From positions 620,001-684,000 of the forward strand of contig NZ_FNGF01000002.1 in NCBI RefSeq assembly GCF_900102815.1: a DNA stretch of 64,000 nt, given 5' to 3'. The position numbers and the translations under genes are program-made. The stretch comes from Glycomyces sambucus (GTDB lineage: Bacteria; Actinomycetota; Actinomycetes; Mycobacteriales; Micromonosporaceae). The notes beneath the pieces are model-generated. The model saw nothing but the letters and a program-made list of their open reading frames with translations. It was not told the origin of the DNA and did not search any database. Shown here one piece after another: positions 34,666 through 43,541 of the stretch (the first letter of the stretch is position 1; every line of letters starts with the position of its first letter).

Positions 34666-35082
34666 TCAGAGGTTGATCAGCGTCCGGCTCGCCCGGTCCG
34701 TGTCCTGGAGCGGTCGCAGCGCCAGCCGCACCAGGGCGAGCGCGTTGTCGTCGCCCGCGATGCGGTTGGAGCTGAGCTCGTCGCAGGACAGGCACTGGTG
34801 GACGATCATCCACTCCCCGTCGGGCCTGGTGAAGACCGCCAGGGCCTCCATGCGCCCGCGGCACTCCGACGCGCGGTCGCCGGGGATGCGGCGGTCGACG
34901 TGGAGGCTCGCGAGGCACTGCGGGCAGTGGTTCCGGTGCGCGGTCCCCGGCGCGTCCACGGACACGTCGAGGCGGCATCCGACGCAGCGGAAGTCGTTCG
35001 CGCGGCGGCCCTGGTCGTGCAGGACGTCCTTGTGCCGCTGGCGGCGCTGGTCCTGGGCGCGGGGCCGGGTCCTTCGTGGCAT
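34666..35082 (-). CDS. RNHCP-domain zinc-ribbon-like protein 2
   Basis: A 138-residue protein. After a very basic N-terminus (MPRRTRPRAQDQRRQRH) comes the RNHCP domain: FRCVGCRLDV, HRNHCPQCLASLHVD (the motif that names the family), a Cys in SECRGRM, and HQCLSCDELSSNRIAGDDN. Two CxxC pairs plus the other Cys and His residues suggest zinc binding. The function of RNHCP proteins is not established; the basic arm suggests RNA or ribosome contact (inference). Its ATG follows GAGGGGGG, 13 bp after the stop of a paralogue, so the two form an operon. Confidence 0.85.
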   Translation of the reverse strand: MPRRTRPRAQDQRRQRHKDVLHDQGRRANDFRCVGCRLDVSVDAPGTAHRNHCPQCLASLHVDRRIPGDRASECRGRMEALAVFTRPDGEWMIVHQCLSCDELSSNRIAGDDNALALVRLALRPLQDTDRASRTLINL

Positions 35083-35095
35083 GTCGGACCCCCCT

Positions 35096-35455
35096 CTACA
35101 GACTGCCGAGCGCTTCGAGCGGGAACGGCGGCTGCGCGAGCGGGCGCACGGCCATGCGCATGAGGATGAGCTGGTTGTCGTCGGCGCACACCGGGTTCGA
35201 GGTGAGCTCGTCGCAGCGCACGCAGCGGTGGACGAGCATCCAGTCGCCGGTGCGGAGTACCGCGATGGCGATCGGGCTCATCCGCCCGTGGCACTCGCTC
35301 GGGCCGCCCTCGACTTGGTCGGTGACGTGCTGGGAGTGCAGGCAGGACGGGCAGTGGTCGCGCAGGGCGCCGTCGGTGGTCGACTTGGTGGCGGTCAGGC
35401 CGCACCAAGCGCAGGTGAAGGTGTTGATCTTGAGCGTGTTGCTGGTGTTGGACAC
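35096..35455 (-). CDS. RNHCP-domain zinc-ribbon-like protein 1
   Basis: A 119-residue paralogue of the downstream gene. The domain is aligned throughout: FTCAWCGLTATK, LRDHCPSCLHSQHVTDQ (RNHCP to RDHCP), SECHGRMSPIAIAVL, HRCVRCDELTSNPVCADDN. It lacks the basic N-terminal arm of its neighbour. The start is GTG at 35455 with AAGGAG 8 bp upstream; the frame is open to 35779 but that part is leader. A promoter about 200 bp upstream, a short upstream ORF and competing hairpins lie in the leader and probably control both genes. Confidence 0.85.
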   Translation of the reverse strand: MSNTSNTLKINTFTCAWCGLTATKSTTDGALRDHCPSCLHSQHVTDQVEGGPSECHGRMSPIAIAVLRTGDWMLVHRCVRCDELTSNPVCADDNQLILMRMAVRPLAQPPFPLEALGSL

Positions 35456-35514
35456 CCGGAGCTCCTTGCTGGAGGTTGCAGTGGCAGCAAGAGCAGGCCG
35501 AGCGGCTGGTCGGA

Positions 35515-35559
35515 GGACGCGTGCGTCCGGTGCCGCGCGGGTGCGCGGCGGGTGGACGC
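35515..35559 (-). promoter_or_regulatory. Attenuator-like competing hairpins in RNHCP leader
   Basis: In RNA order: arm 1 GCGTCC (35559-35554), inner hairpin GCCGCGC/GCGCGGC with loop ACCC (35549-35532), arm 2 GGACGC (35528-35523), arm 3 GCGTCC (35520-35515). Arms 1 and 2 pair around the inner stem; arms 2 and 3 can pair instead. Arm 1 begins directly after the stop codon of the upstream ORF, so a ribosome there would free arm 2 for arm 3. There is no U tract. Confidence 0.6.
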
Positions 35560-35601
35560 TCAGGCGAGGCTGCGAGGCGCGCTCGGCGCGTACCGGGTCA
35601 T
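35560..35601 (-). CDS. Upstream ORF (leader peptide), 13 codons
   Basis: ATG at 35601 to TGA at 35560 encodes MTRYAPSAPRSLA. It has a well-placed ribosome site (GGAGAGA, 8 bp upstream) and lies about 50 bp after the promoter. It is too short to be a functional enzyme. Its placement immediately before mutually exclusive hairpins suggests a regulatory leader peptide whose translation controls the RNHCP genes. Translation is not shown; this is inference from layout. Confidence 0.55.
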   Translation of the reverse strand: MTRYAPSAPRSLA

Positions 35602-35659
35602 AGACACTTCTCTCCAGGGCGGACGCCCGATCGGTGCCCGCACGGGAGCGGACCCGACC

Positions 35660-35689
35660 ACGGTAGGAAACGCGGTCGGGTCCTGTCAA
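35660..35689 (-). promoter_or_regulatory. RNHCP operon promoter with AT-rich upstream box
   Basis: On the minus strand, -35 TTGACA (35689-35684), 18-bp spacer, -10 TACCGT (35665-35660). Just before the -35 is GATAAATTCG, an AT-rich patch 2-3 bp upstream, the position where WhiB7/WblC-activated promoters carry their AT-rich box. The 306 bp between the gene at 35455 and the exporter gene at 35761 hold only this promoter and leader. Confidence 0.65.
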
Positions 35690-35760
35690 CGAATTTATCC
35701 GAGGGCGGGCGGGGCCGCACCGTCCGGTGCCGGACAGTGTCGCCGGGTGGCCCTGACCGC

Positions 35761-36534
35761 TCACTCCCAGCGGAAGCACCGCACCGCCAGCGCCGAGCTG
35801 ACCAGCACGGCGACCGCGAGCGCGATCAGGTGGCCGGGCTCCTGCGGCAGGCCCGACCAGGCGCGGCCGACCGCCTGGACCGCCGCCCCGAACGGCAGGG
35901 CCTCCCCCACCGCCGCGAGCGGGCGCGGCAGCGAGTCGGTCGACCCGAACATGCCGCCGGTGGCGCCGAGCGCGAAGAACAGCACCAGGCCGATCGCGGC
36001 GGCGGCGTTGCCGGTGGGGGCGAGGGCGGCCACGAGCATCCCGATCGCGTACATCGCCAGCGCCGCGAGGGCGAAGACCCCGAGGGCGGTCCAGGGGCGG
36101 GCGGGGAGGCCGACGCCGAAGAGAGTCATAGCCGCGCCGACCCCGAGGGCGACCCCGACCGCGGACTGGGCGGCGCTGACGGCGAGCTGCGCGGTGAGGA
36201 TCATCCCGGGGTGCGCGGGGGTGACGGCGAGGCGGCGCAGCAGGTGGGCCTTGCGGTAGTAGGCGAGGAAGCTCGGCATGTTCACGACCCCGACGGTGGC
36301 GATGACGATGACGAGCACCAGGGGCAGGACGTACCGCTCGAAGACGTTGACGCCGTCGACGACCGCGGTGTCGGCGGTGCCGAGGCCGTTCATGACGAGG
36401 ATGAGCAGCGGCAGGCCGAGGGGGATGACGAGCCCGGCGGTGTCACGGGCGACCATGCGGGCCTCGGCGGCGATGAGGGCGAGCCAGGCGCGGGGGCCGG
36501 GGCGGCGGGCGGGGAGGGTGTCGGCGGTGGTCAT
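35761..36534 (-). CDS. ABC-2 type exporter permease
   Basis: A 257-residue membrane protein with six helices (for example TAGLVIPLGLPLLILVMNGL, YVLPLVLVIVIATVGVVNMP, AAIGLVLFFALGATGGMF) and the ABC-2 feature FLAYYRKAHLLRRLAVTPAH. It pairs with the ATPase encoded just upstream (4-bp ATGA overlap) to export a drug, lipid or other hydrophobic compound. Substrate unknown. The divergent two-component system is its likely regulator. Confidence 0.88.
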   Translation of the reverse strand: MTTADTLPARRPGPRAWLALIAAEARMVARDTAGLVIPLGLPLLILVMNGLGTADTAVVDGVNVFERYVLPLVLVIVIATVGVVNMPSFLAYYRKAHLLRRLAVTPAHPGMILTAQLAVSAAQSAVGVALGVGAAMTLFGVGLPARPWTALGVFALAALAMYAIGMLVAALAPTGNAAAAIGLVLFFALGATGGMFGSTDSLPRPLAAVGEALPFGAAVQAVGRAWSGLPQEPGHLIALAVAVLVSSALAVRCFRWE

Positions 36535-37448
36535 CGTCCGCTCCTGTCGAAGGGGCTGCCGGTGAGGGCGAGGAAGGCGTCTTCGAGGGTGGCGCGCTCG
36601 AAGCGGGTGTCGAGGGCGGTCACGTCGGCCCTGACGAGGGCGGTGCTGACGGCGTGGAGGAGGTTCCCGCCGCCGGTGGCGGTGACGAGGCCGTCCTCGG
36701 TGCCGACCGAGCGGACCTCGGGGACCCGGTCGAGCACGGCGGGGTCGAAGGGCGCGGCGGTGCGGAAGCGCACGACCTGTTCGAGGCCGGCGCGGGCGAC
36801 GAGCCCGTCGGGGGTGTCGACGGCGGCGACCCGGCCGCGCTCGATGAGGGCCACGCGGTCGCAGAGGCGCTCGACCTCCTCCATGTGGTGGCTGACGAGG
36901 ACGACGGTGACGCCGCCGTCGCGCAGCTCCTCGACGGTGGCCCACATCTGGCGGCGGGCCTCGGGGTCGAGGCCGGTGGTGAGCTCGTCGAGGATGACGG
37001 CGCGGGGTCGTCCGGCGAGGGCGAGGGCGATGTTGAGGCGCTGCTGCTCGCCGCCGGAGAGGCGTTCGAAGCGGGTGCGGCGCCGCTCGGCGAGGCCGAC
37101 GCGGTCGATGAGCTCGTCGGGGTCGGCGCCGTCGCGGTAGAAGGACCGGTAGAGGCGCACGAGTTCGGTGACGGTGAGGGCGGAGTGGAGCGCGGCGTCC
37201 TGGAGCTGGACGCCGAGGACCTGGCGCAGGCGCCTGCGGTCGCGGCGGGGGTCGAGGCCGAAGACGCGGATGCGGCCGCGGTCGGGGCGCCGCAGGCCGG
37301 CGACGGCCTCGACGGTGGTGGACTTCCCCGCGCCGTTGCGGCCGAGGACGCCGTAGATCTCGCCGTCCTCGACGGTGAGGCTGACGTCCTCGACGGCGAC
37401 GGTCGCCTTGTAGCGCTTGTGCAGGCCCTGCACTTCGATGGCGGCCAT
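36531..37448 (-). CDS. ABC exporter ATP-binding protein
   Basis: A 305-residue ATPase. Walker A is GRNGAGKST (36-44), the signature LSGGEQQRLNIALAL, Walker B VILDELTTGLD (Glu shifted to the usual catalytic position is not obvious), and H-loop VLVSHHMEEVE. The C-terminal 90 residues form the accessory domain of drug-exporter ATPases. GGGAGG precedes the ATG. It is divergent from the DesK-type kinase, with 124 bp between. Confidence 0.92.
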   Translation of the reverse strand: MAAIEVQGLHKRYKATVAVEDVSLTVEDGEIYGVLGRNGAGKSTTVEAVAGLRRPDRGRIRVFGLDPRRDRRRLRQVLGVQLQDAALHSALTVTELVRLYRSFYRDGADPDELIDRVGLAERRRTRFERLSGGEQQRLNIALALAGRPRAVILDELTTGLDPEARRQMWATVEELRDGGVTVVLVSHHMEEVERLCDRVALIERGRVAAVDTPDGLVARAGLEQVVRFRTAAPFDPAVLDRVPEVRSVGTEDGLVTATGGGNLLHAVSTALVRADVTALDTRFERATLEDAFLALTGSPFDRSGR

Positions 37449-37572
37449 GGCGTCCTCCCGGTTCCGGTGTCCTCTCGAACGCTAGGCGCGCGGGAGCGTC
37501 CGGCGCGCGTGCGAGAGGTCATGGACGGCGGGGGTGACTTCCGGCAGGGGCGGGAGGGCGCCGTGCGCGCCT

Positions 37573-38703
37573 ATGCTGAACCGCATGCAGCGGTTCACGG
37601 CGGACGTGTGGGGCGGGGTCTGCGTGACCCTGGTGTGCCTGGCCGTGCCCGTGCCCGTGGTGATCGCGATGGCGCAGGGCCGCGGGATCGGGGACCTTCC
37701 GGCGATCTGGTGGCTCGCGGCGTACGCGGGCTTCGCGGTCGCGTTCCTGGTGTCGATGTGGCTGGTGGACCTGGCCCCGCGCCGGGTCGTGGCGGCGGCG
37801 CTGGTCGCGCAGACGGTGCTGGCGCAGGTGCTCGTGCTCAGCGCGCCGCGCACGGGCTGGACGCCTATCCTGCTGGTGCTCGGGGTCGCGGTGAGCGCCT
37901 ACCGGGTGCCGCTGCGCGTGTCGGCGGCGGTGATCGCGGCGAACACGGTCGTGATCGCGCTCGCGAGCGCGCGGATCGCCGAGACGTCCCTGGAGGTCGG
38001 GATGGTCGCGGTCCTGTACCTGATGCTCCAGGCCGCGAGCGTCATGAGCGTGCACGCGCATCTGAGCGACATCCGTTCGCGGCGGCGCCTCGCCGAGGCC
38101 CACGTGCAGTTGCAGGCGGCGTCGGCGCTCCAGGCGGAGGCGAGCCGGACCGACGAGCGGCTGCGGATCGCCCGGGAGCTGCACGACGCGGTGGGGCACC
38201 AGTTGACGGTGCTGTCGCTGGAGCTGGAGATCGCCTCGCACCGGGCCGATCCCGGTGCGGCCGAGCCGATCGCGCGGGCCAAGGAGGTCACAGGGCAGCT
38301 CCTGGCCGACGTGCGGTCCACTGTGGGCGAGATGCGCCGGTCCGGTCCCCCGCTGCGCGAGACGCTGGCGTCGGTGGTCGCGGACCTGCCGGAGCCGGTG
38401 GTGCACCTGCGGATCGACGACGCGGTGGACGCCGACCCGGAGGTGGCGCGGGCGCTGGTGCGGTGCGTGCAGGAGGTCGTCACGAACGCGATCCGGCACG
38501 CGCGGGCCGAGCACCTGTGGATCGGCATCGGGGCCGAGGGGGACCGGATCGTCTTCGAGGCGCACGACGACGGGCCGGGCGATCCGGGCTTCGCGCCGGG
38601 GAACGGGCTGCGGGGCATGGCCGAGCGGATCGAGGCCCTCGGCGGGTCGGTCGGGTTCTCGGGCGCGGCCGGGTTCCGGGTGCGGGCGGCGGTGCCGCGG
38701 TGA
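37573..38703 (+). CDS. DesK-type membrane histidine kinase
   Basis: A 376-residue sensor kinase. The N-terminal 150 residues contain about five transmembrane helices (VWGGVCVTLVCLAVPVPVVI, WWLAAYAGFAVAFLVSMWLV and others). The HisKA_3 helix has the H box RIARELHDAVGHQLTV, and the HATPase domain has VQEVVTNAIRHARA, DDGPGDPGF and GLRGMAERIEALGG. Small extracellular loops suggest that it senses the membrane itself. ATG 37573 is used; ATG 37585, 7 bp after a TATGCT -10-like sequence, would give a leaderless start and is also plausible. It overlaps its regulator. Confidence 0.88.
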   Translation: MLNRMQRFTADVWGGVCVTLVCLAVPVPVVIAMAQGRGIGDLPAIWWLAAYAGFAVAFLVSMWLVDLAPRRVVAAALVAQTVLAQVLVLSAPRTGWTPILLVLGVAVSAYRVPLRVSAAVIAANTVVIALASARIAETSLEVGMVAVLYLMLQAASVMSVHAHLSDIRSRRRLAEAHVQLQAASALQAEASRTDERLRIARELHDAVGHQLTVLSLELEIASHRADPGAAEPIARAKEVTGQLLADVRSTVGEMRRSGPPLRETLASVVADLPEPVVHLRIDDAVDADPEVARALVRCVQEVVTNAIRHARAEHLWIGIGAEGDRIVFEAHDDGPGDPGFAPGNGLRGMAERIEALGGSVGFSGAAGFRVRAAVPR

Positions 38704-39344
38704 TCCGGGTGTGCCTCGTGGACGACCAGCACCTGGTGCGCCAGGGCGTCAAGCGGCTGCTGGACCTGAGCGACGCGGTCGAGGTGGTGGCCGAGGCCGA
38801 CGACGGGATGGCGGCGCTGGCGGCGATCGGCGAGAGCCGGCCCGACGTGGTGCTGCTGGACCTGCGGATGCCCCGCCACGACGGGATCTGGACGCTGCAC
38901 GCGCTGCGCGAGAGCGGGATCGAGGTGCCGGTGCTGGTGCTGACGACGTTCGACGACGACGAGCTGGCGCTGGCGGCGATCCGGGCGGGCGCCCGGGGCT
39001 ACCTGCTCAAGGACGTGACGCTGGCGCGGCTGGTGAGCGCGGTCCGGGAGCTCGCCGCGGGGCGGATGATGCTGCGCCCGGCGATCACCGACCGGATGCT
39101 GCGGTCGCTGGGGGCGGTGCCGGACGCGAGCGGGTCCGAGCCGCCGCCGCAGCCGCTGACCGGGCGGGAGCTGGACGTGCTGCGGCTCCTGGCCGCCGGG
39201 TTCAGCAACCGCGAGATCGCCGAGTCCCTGTTCCTGGCCGAGGGGACGGTGAAGAACCACGTCTCCGGCGTCCTGCTCAAGCTCGGCACGCGGGACCGGA
39301 CCCGGGCGGTGCTGCGGGCGCTGCACCACGGCCTGCTCGACTGA
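38700..39344 (+). CDS. NarL-family response regulator, DesK partner
   Basis: A 214-residue regulator starting at GTG 38700, which overlaps the kinase stop (GTGA). The receiver has D8-D9 (LVDDQHLVRQG), phospho-acceptor Asp54 (VLLDLRMPRHDG), TTFDDDE and YLLKDV. The LuxR DNA-binding domain contains LTGRELDVLRLLAAGFSNREI and GTVKNHVSGVLLKLG. It probably controls the divergent ABC exporter operon, a common arrangement for this class. Confidence 0.92.
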   Translation: MIRVCLVDDQHLVRQGVKRLLDLSDAVEVVAEADDGMAALAAIGESRPDVVLLDLRMPRHDGIWTLHALRESGIEVPVLVLTTFDDDELALAAIRAGARGYLLKDVTLARLVSAVRELAAGRMMLRPAITDRMLRSLGAVPDASGSEPPPQPLTGRELDVLRLLAAGFSNREIAESLFLAEGTVKNHVSGVLLKLGTRDRTRAVLRALHHGLLD

Positions 39345-39470
39345 GCCTCGAAGGGAGCGGGGTCTCTGAGAGAGCGGGCTTCTGCGGGATCGGGCTTCCG
39401 GGACTCGGGATGCGGGGAGCACGGCCGCGACGAGAACCGCTGCGGGACAGGCGTGCCCGTGCAAGGGAGA

Positions 39471-39505
39471 CGCCCGCGATCCGGGCCCTCACCGGATCGC
39501 GGGCG
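39471..39505. terminator. Bidirectional terminator, regulator / GH5 gene
   Basis: A perfect 14-bp stem (CGCCCGCGATCCGG and its complement) with loop GCCCTCA lies in the 198 bp between two convergent genes. I see nothing else in that stretch. Confidence 0.75.
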
Positions 39506-39542
39506 GTGTGCGGCGGGGGCGGCGCCCCCGCGGGTCAGCGGG

Positions 39543-40811
39543 TCAGGCCCTCGCCCACAGGGCGGGGACGTTCGGGGGCTCCCAGCCGGTCAGCGCGGTG
39601 TGCGCCTGGAGGCAGCGGTAGGTGGTGCCGCCGTAGGTGACCGTGGCGCCGACGGCGTACGCGGTGCCGGACTTCCAGGTGCCGGAGGGGGCCGCGGTGG
39701 TCTCCTCCTCGGTCGGCTCCTCGGTGGGCGGGGAGCTGGTGCCGCCGTCGAGGATCGCGTCCCGGATCCACTCCCCCGCCTCCTTGAGGTTCCCGCCGGC
39801 GCCGGTGAAGGGGCCGCCGGGGCAGGTGCCGGGCTCGAACGCCGCTCCCGTGCGGTGGTCGTCGGAGTAGTTCCAGTTGACCCAGCTGATGCCCTTGTCC
39901 TCCATGAGGTCGAGGTAGCGCTGGGCCATCGCGAAGTCGTTCGGGCCGTCGCCGGTGTACTCCTGCGTGCCGAACTCGGTGACGAACATGGGGATCTCGT
40001 CCGCGGCGCGGGAGAGCCCGTCGAGGTACCAGTCGTCGTGCGAGGCGGCGTAGAAGTGGAAGGTGTACATGATGTTCGCGGCGTTCACCTGGTTGTCGAT
40101 GACCTCCTGCTCGTTCGAGCCGCCGGAGAGCCCCAGGGAGGACCAGTCGGGGGTGCCGAGCAGGATGATCCCGTCCTGGTCGTACTGGCGGATCACGGGG
40201 ATGATCTGCTCGTGGTAGGACTTGATCCGCGACCACGCGACGCCGCTCGGCTCGTTCGCGACCTCGTAGAAGATGTTGTCCTGGTCGCCGTGCTCGCTCG
40301 CGATCTCGGCGAAGAACGTCTTGGCCCGCGCCAGGTTGAAGTGCGGGTCGCCGGGGCTGAGCATGTGCCAGTCCACGATGACGTACTGGCCGCGCGCGGT
40401 CACCTCGTCGATGAGGTCGTGCATGCGCTGGGTGAAGCCCTCGGGGTCGGTCTCGTAGCCGCCCTCCTGGATGTACATCGACAACCGCACGATGTCGGCG
40501 CCCCAGTCGTAGGCGAGGGCGTCGAGGGACGCGTCGTTGACGCACTGGGAGTACCACTGGAGGCCGTGGGTGCTCATGCCGCGCAGCTGGACCGGGTTCC
40601 CGGACTCGTCGCACAGCGTGGTGCCGCACACGGACAGCTGACCGTGCTCGGCGGTCGGGGTCGCCGCGGCCGCGACCTGGCCGTCGGCGGTGCCGGGACC
40701 GTCGTTCTGCTCGCCCGAGGCGGCGCCGATGCCGAGCGGGGCGATCACCGCGACGGCGGCGAGGACCGCGAGCAGGCCGAAGAGCCGCTTGCGGCGGGGT
40801 GGGAGCGACAT
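39543..40811 (-). CDS. Secreted GH5 endoglucanase with CBM5/12
   Basis: A 422-residue exported enzyme. Signal peptide (about 1-32), GH5 catalytic domain (about 57-355) with acid/base Glu187 in VANEPSG, His in VDWHML and nucleophile Glu279 in FVTEFGTQ. A Thr/Glu/Pro linker (GGTSSPPTEEPTEEETT) joins a C-terminal carbohydrate-binding module of the CBM5/12 type (WKSGTAYAVGATVTYGGTTY, WEPPNVPALW). It should cut cellulose or mixed-link glucans outside the cell; CBM5/12 can bind chitin or cellulose. A strong GAGGAGG site and an operator overlap its transcription start, tying it to the ROK regulon. Confidence 0.93.
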   Translation of the reverse strand: MSLPPRRKRLFGLLAVLAAVAVIAPLGIGAASGEQNDGPGTADGQVAAAATPTAEHGQLSVCGTTLCDESGNPVQLRGMSTHGLQWYSQCVNDASLDALAYDWGADIVRLSMYIQEGGYETDPEGFTQRMHDLIDEVTARGQYVIVDWHMLSPGDPHFNLARAKTFFAEIASEHGDQDNIFYEVANEPSGVAWSRIKSYHEQIIPVIRQYDQDGIILLGTPDWSSLGLSGGSNEQEVIDNQVNAANIMYTFHFYAASHDDWYLDGLSRAADEIPMFVTEFGTQEYTGDGPNDFAMAQRYLDLMEDKGISWVNWNYSDDHRTGAAFEPGTCPGGPFTGAGGNLKEAGEWIRDAILDGGTSSPPTEEPTEEETTAAPSGTWKSGTAYAVGATVTYGGTTYRCLQAHTALTGWEPPNVPALWARA

Positions 40812-40823
40812 GGACTCCTCCTC

Positions 40824-40850
40824 AATAGTTAGGCAGTATTACTATCTATT
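40824..40850. promoter_or_regulatory. ROK operator A
   Basis: AATAGTTAG-N9-CTATCTATT: 9-bp arms, 8 of 9 paired. It overlaps the predicted start of transcription, 13 bp before the GH5 start codon. It matches operators B (46338-46364) and C (50779-50805) in sequence and in the 9-bp spacer. Confidence 0.8.
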
Positions 40851-40854
40851 GATC

Positions 40855-40883
40855 ACCTTACGGGGACCGCGAATACGAGTCAA
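40855..40883 (-). promoter_or_regulatory. Promoter of the GH5 gene
   Basis: On the minus strand, -35 TTGACT (40883-40878), 17-bp spacer, -10 TAAGGT (40860-40855). The start of RNA would fall near 40848, inside operator A. Confidence 0.7.
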
Positions 40884-40925
40884 TAGATTGATTAGTACCA
40901 ATATTGTCGGATTCGCGGCCCCGGC

Positions 40926-41712
40926 TCAGGCGCCCCGGTGGAGCTTCGGCACGTCGGCCAGGAGCGAGCGCGTGTACGCGTGCTCCGGTCCGCCCACGAC
41001 CTGCTCGGCGGTGCCCGACTCCACGATGCGGCCGCGGTGCATCACCGCGATCCGGTCGGCGAGGTAGTACGCCTGCCCCAGGTCGTGGGTCACGAACAGC
41101 ACCGTCATCCCCCGCTCGTCGCGCAGGTCCGCCAGGAGGTTGAGCACCGTCACCCGCACCGAGGCGTCCAGCATGGACGTCGCCTCGTCGGCGATGAGCA
41201 GCCGCGGGCGCAGCATCAGCGCCCGCGCGAGCATGACGCGCTGGCGCTGCCCGCCCGAGAGCTCGTGCGGGCGCTTCGCCAGCGTCTCGACCGGGTCGAG
41301 CCCGACCGCCGCCAGCGCCTCCCCCATCGCCTCGCGCCCGGCGGCGCGGGCCTCGGACGGCATGAGCTGCAACGCGGTCGCGAGGGTCGCCTCGACGCGC
41401 CGGTACTGGTGGAAGGCCGCGAACGGGTCCTGGAACACCGCCTGGACCTCGCGCCAGTAGTCGCGGCGGGCCGCACCCTTGACGCCGGTGACGTCGCGGC
41501 CGTCGAAGGCGACGCGGCCCGCGGTGGGGTCCATGAGCCGCAGCAGCAGCCGGCCGAGCGTGCTCTTGCCCGAGCCGCTCTGCCCGACCAGGGCGGTGAC
41601 CTCGCCGCGGCGCAGGCTCAGGTCGACGCCGTCGACGGCGCGCACCTCGTCCCTGCCGCGGCCGAAGACCTTCGTCAGGCCCGCGGTGCGCAGGAGCTCC
41701 GGGGCGGTCGTG

Positions 41713-41723
<11 letters not shown>
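40926..41723 (-). CDS. Opp-type ABC ATPase (OppF/DppF class)
   Basis: A 265-residue ATPase. Walker A GQSGSGKST, signature LSGGQRQRVMLARAL, Walker B LLIADEATSMLD, H-loop FVTHDLGQAYYL. It is the last gene of a five-gene peptide/oligosaccharide importer and overlaps the OppD-type gene by 11 bp. Family members of this class import peptides or, in several bacteria, cello-oligosaccharides and mannobiose; the regulon context favours sugars. Confidence 0.92.
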
Positions 41724-42698
<975 letters not shown>

Positions 42699-42702
<4 letters not shown>

Positions 42703-43541
42703 CGGGCCGCCTTTCCGACCCGCAGGCGCGGGTTGAAGACCGTGTCGAGGCTCGACTGGACGAGGAGGAGGGAGAAGGTGATCGCGGTGATGAACACGGT
42801 GGGGGTCAGGAAGACCCACCACTGGCCGCCGCGGATGGACTCCCAGGCGATGGCCCAGTGGAGCATCACGCCGAGGGAGGCGGTGCCGGAGGGGCCGAGG
42901 CCGAGGAGGCTCAGGGCCGCTTCGGCGAGGATGGCGCCGTAGAGCTGGATGACGAAGGCCATGACGATGTAGGACATCATGTACGGCAGCAGTTCGACGG
43001 CGATGATCCGCCAGGTGCGCGAGCCGGAGAGGCGCGCGATGTCGACGTGCTCCCTCTGGCGCAGGCTCGCGATCTGGGAGCGGACGGCTCGGGCGGTCCA
43101 GGGCCAGGAGACGGCGCCGATGCAGATCCCCATGACGGTGACCGAGCGCGTGTCGAGGCTGATGGACAGCAGCAGGAGCACGATGATCGCCGGGACGGTG
43201 ATCATGATGTTGGTGAGCCCCATGAGGATCTCGTCGGCGAGGCCGCCGCGGTAGCCGGCGAGGGTGCCGATGAGGACGCCGAGGACGGTCCCGGCGACGC
43301 CGGCGAGGAGGCCGATGTAGAGGGAGGTGCGGATGCCGTGGACGAGCTGGACGCCGACGGACCGGCCGAGGTGGTCGGTGCCGAGGAGGAAGTCGGCGCC
43401 GGGCGGCACGAACGGGCCGCCGAGGAGGTCGCCGGGGCCGGCGGTCGCGGCGAGGGGTCCGGCGACGCCGGCGGCGGCGATGAGCAGGAAGACCGCGGCG
43501 GCGATGTGGAATCGGGCCGGGAGTGCCTTGAGCGCCTTCAC
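42699..43541 (-). CDS. Opp-type ABC permease (OppC/DppC class)
   Basis: A 280-residue membrane protein. The N-terminal helix is followed by a conserved extracytoplasmic segment (FLLGTDHLGRSVGVQLVHGI) and five further helices; the EAA-type loop is HVDIARLSGSRTWRIIAVELL. It overlaps both the OppB-type and OppD-type genes by 4 bp, so the whole operon is translationally coupled. Confidence 0.92.
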
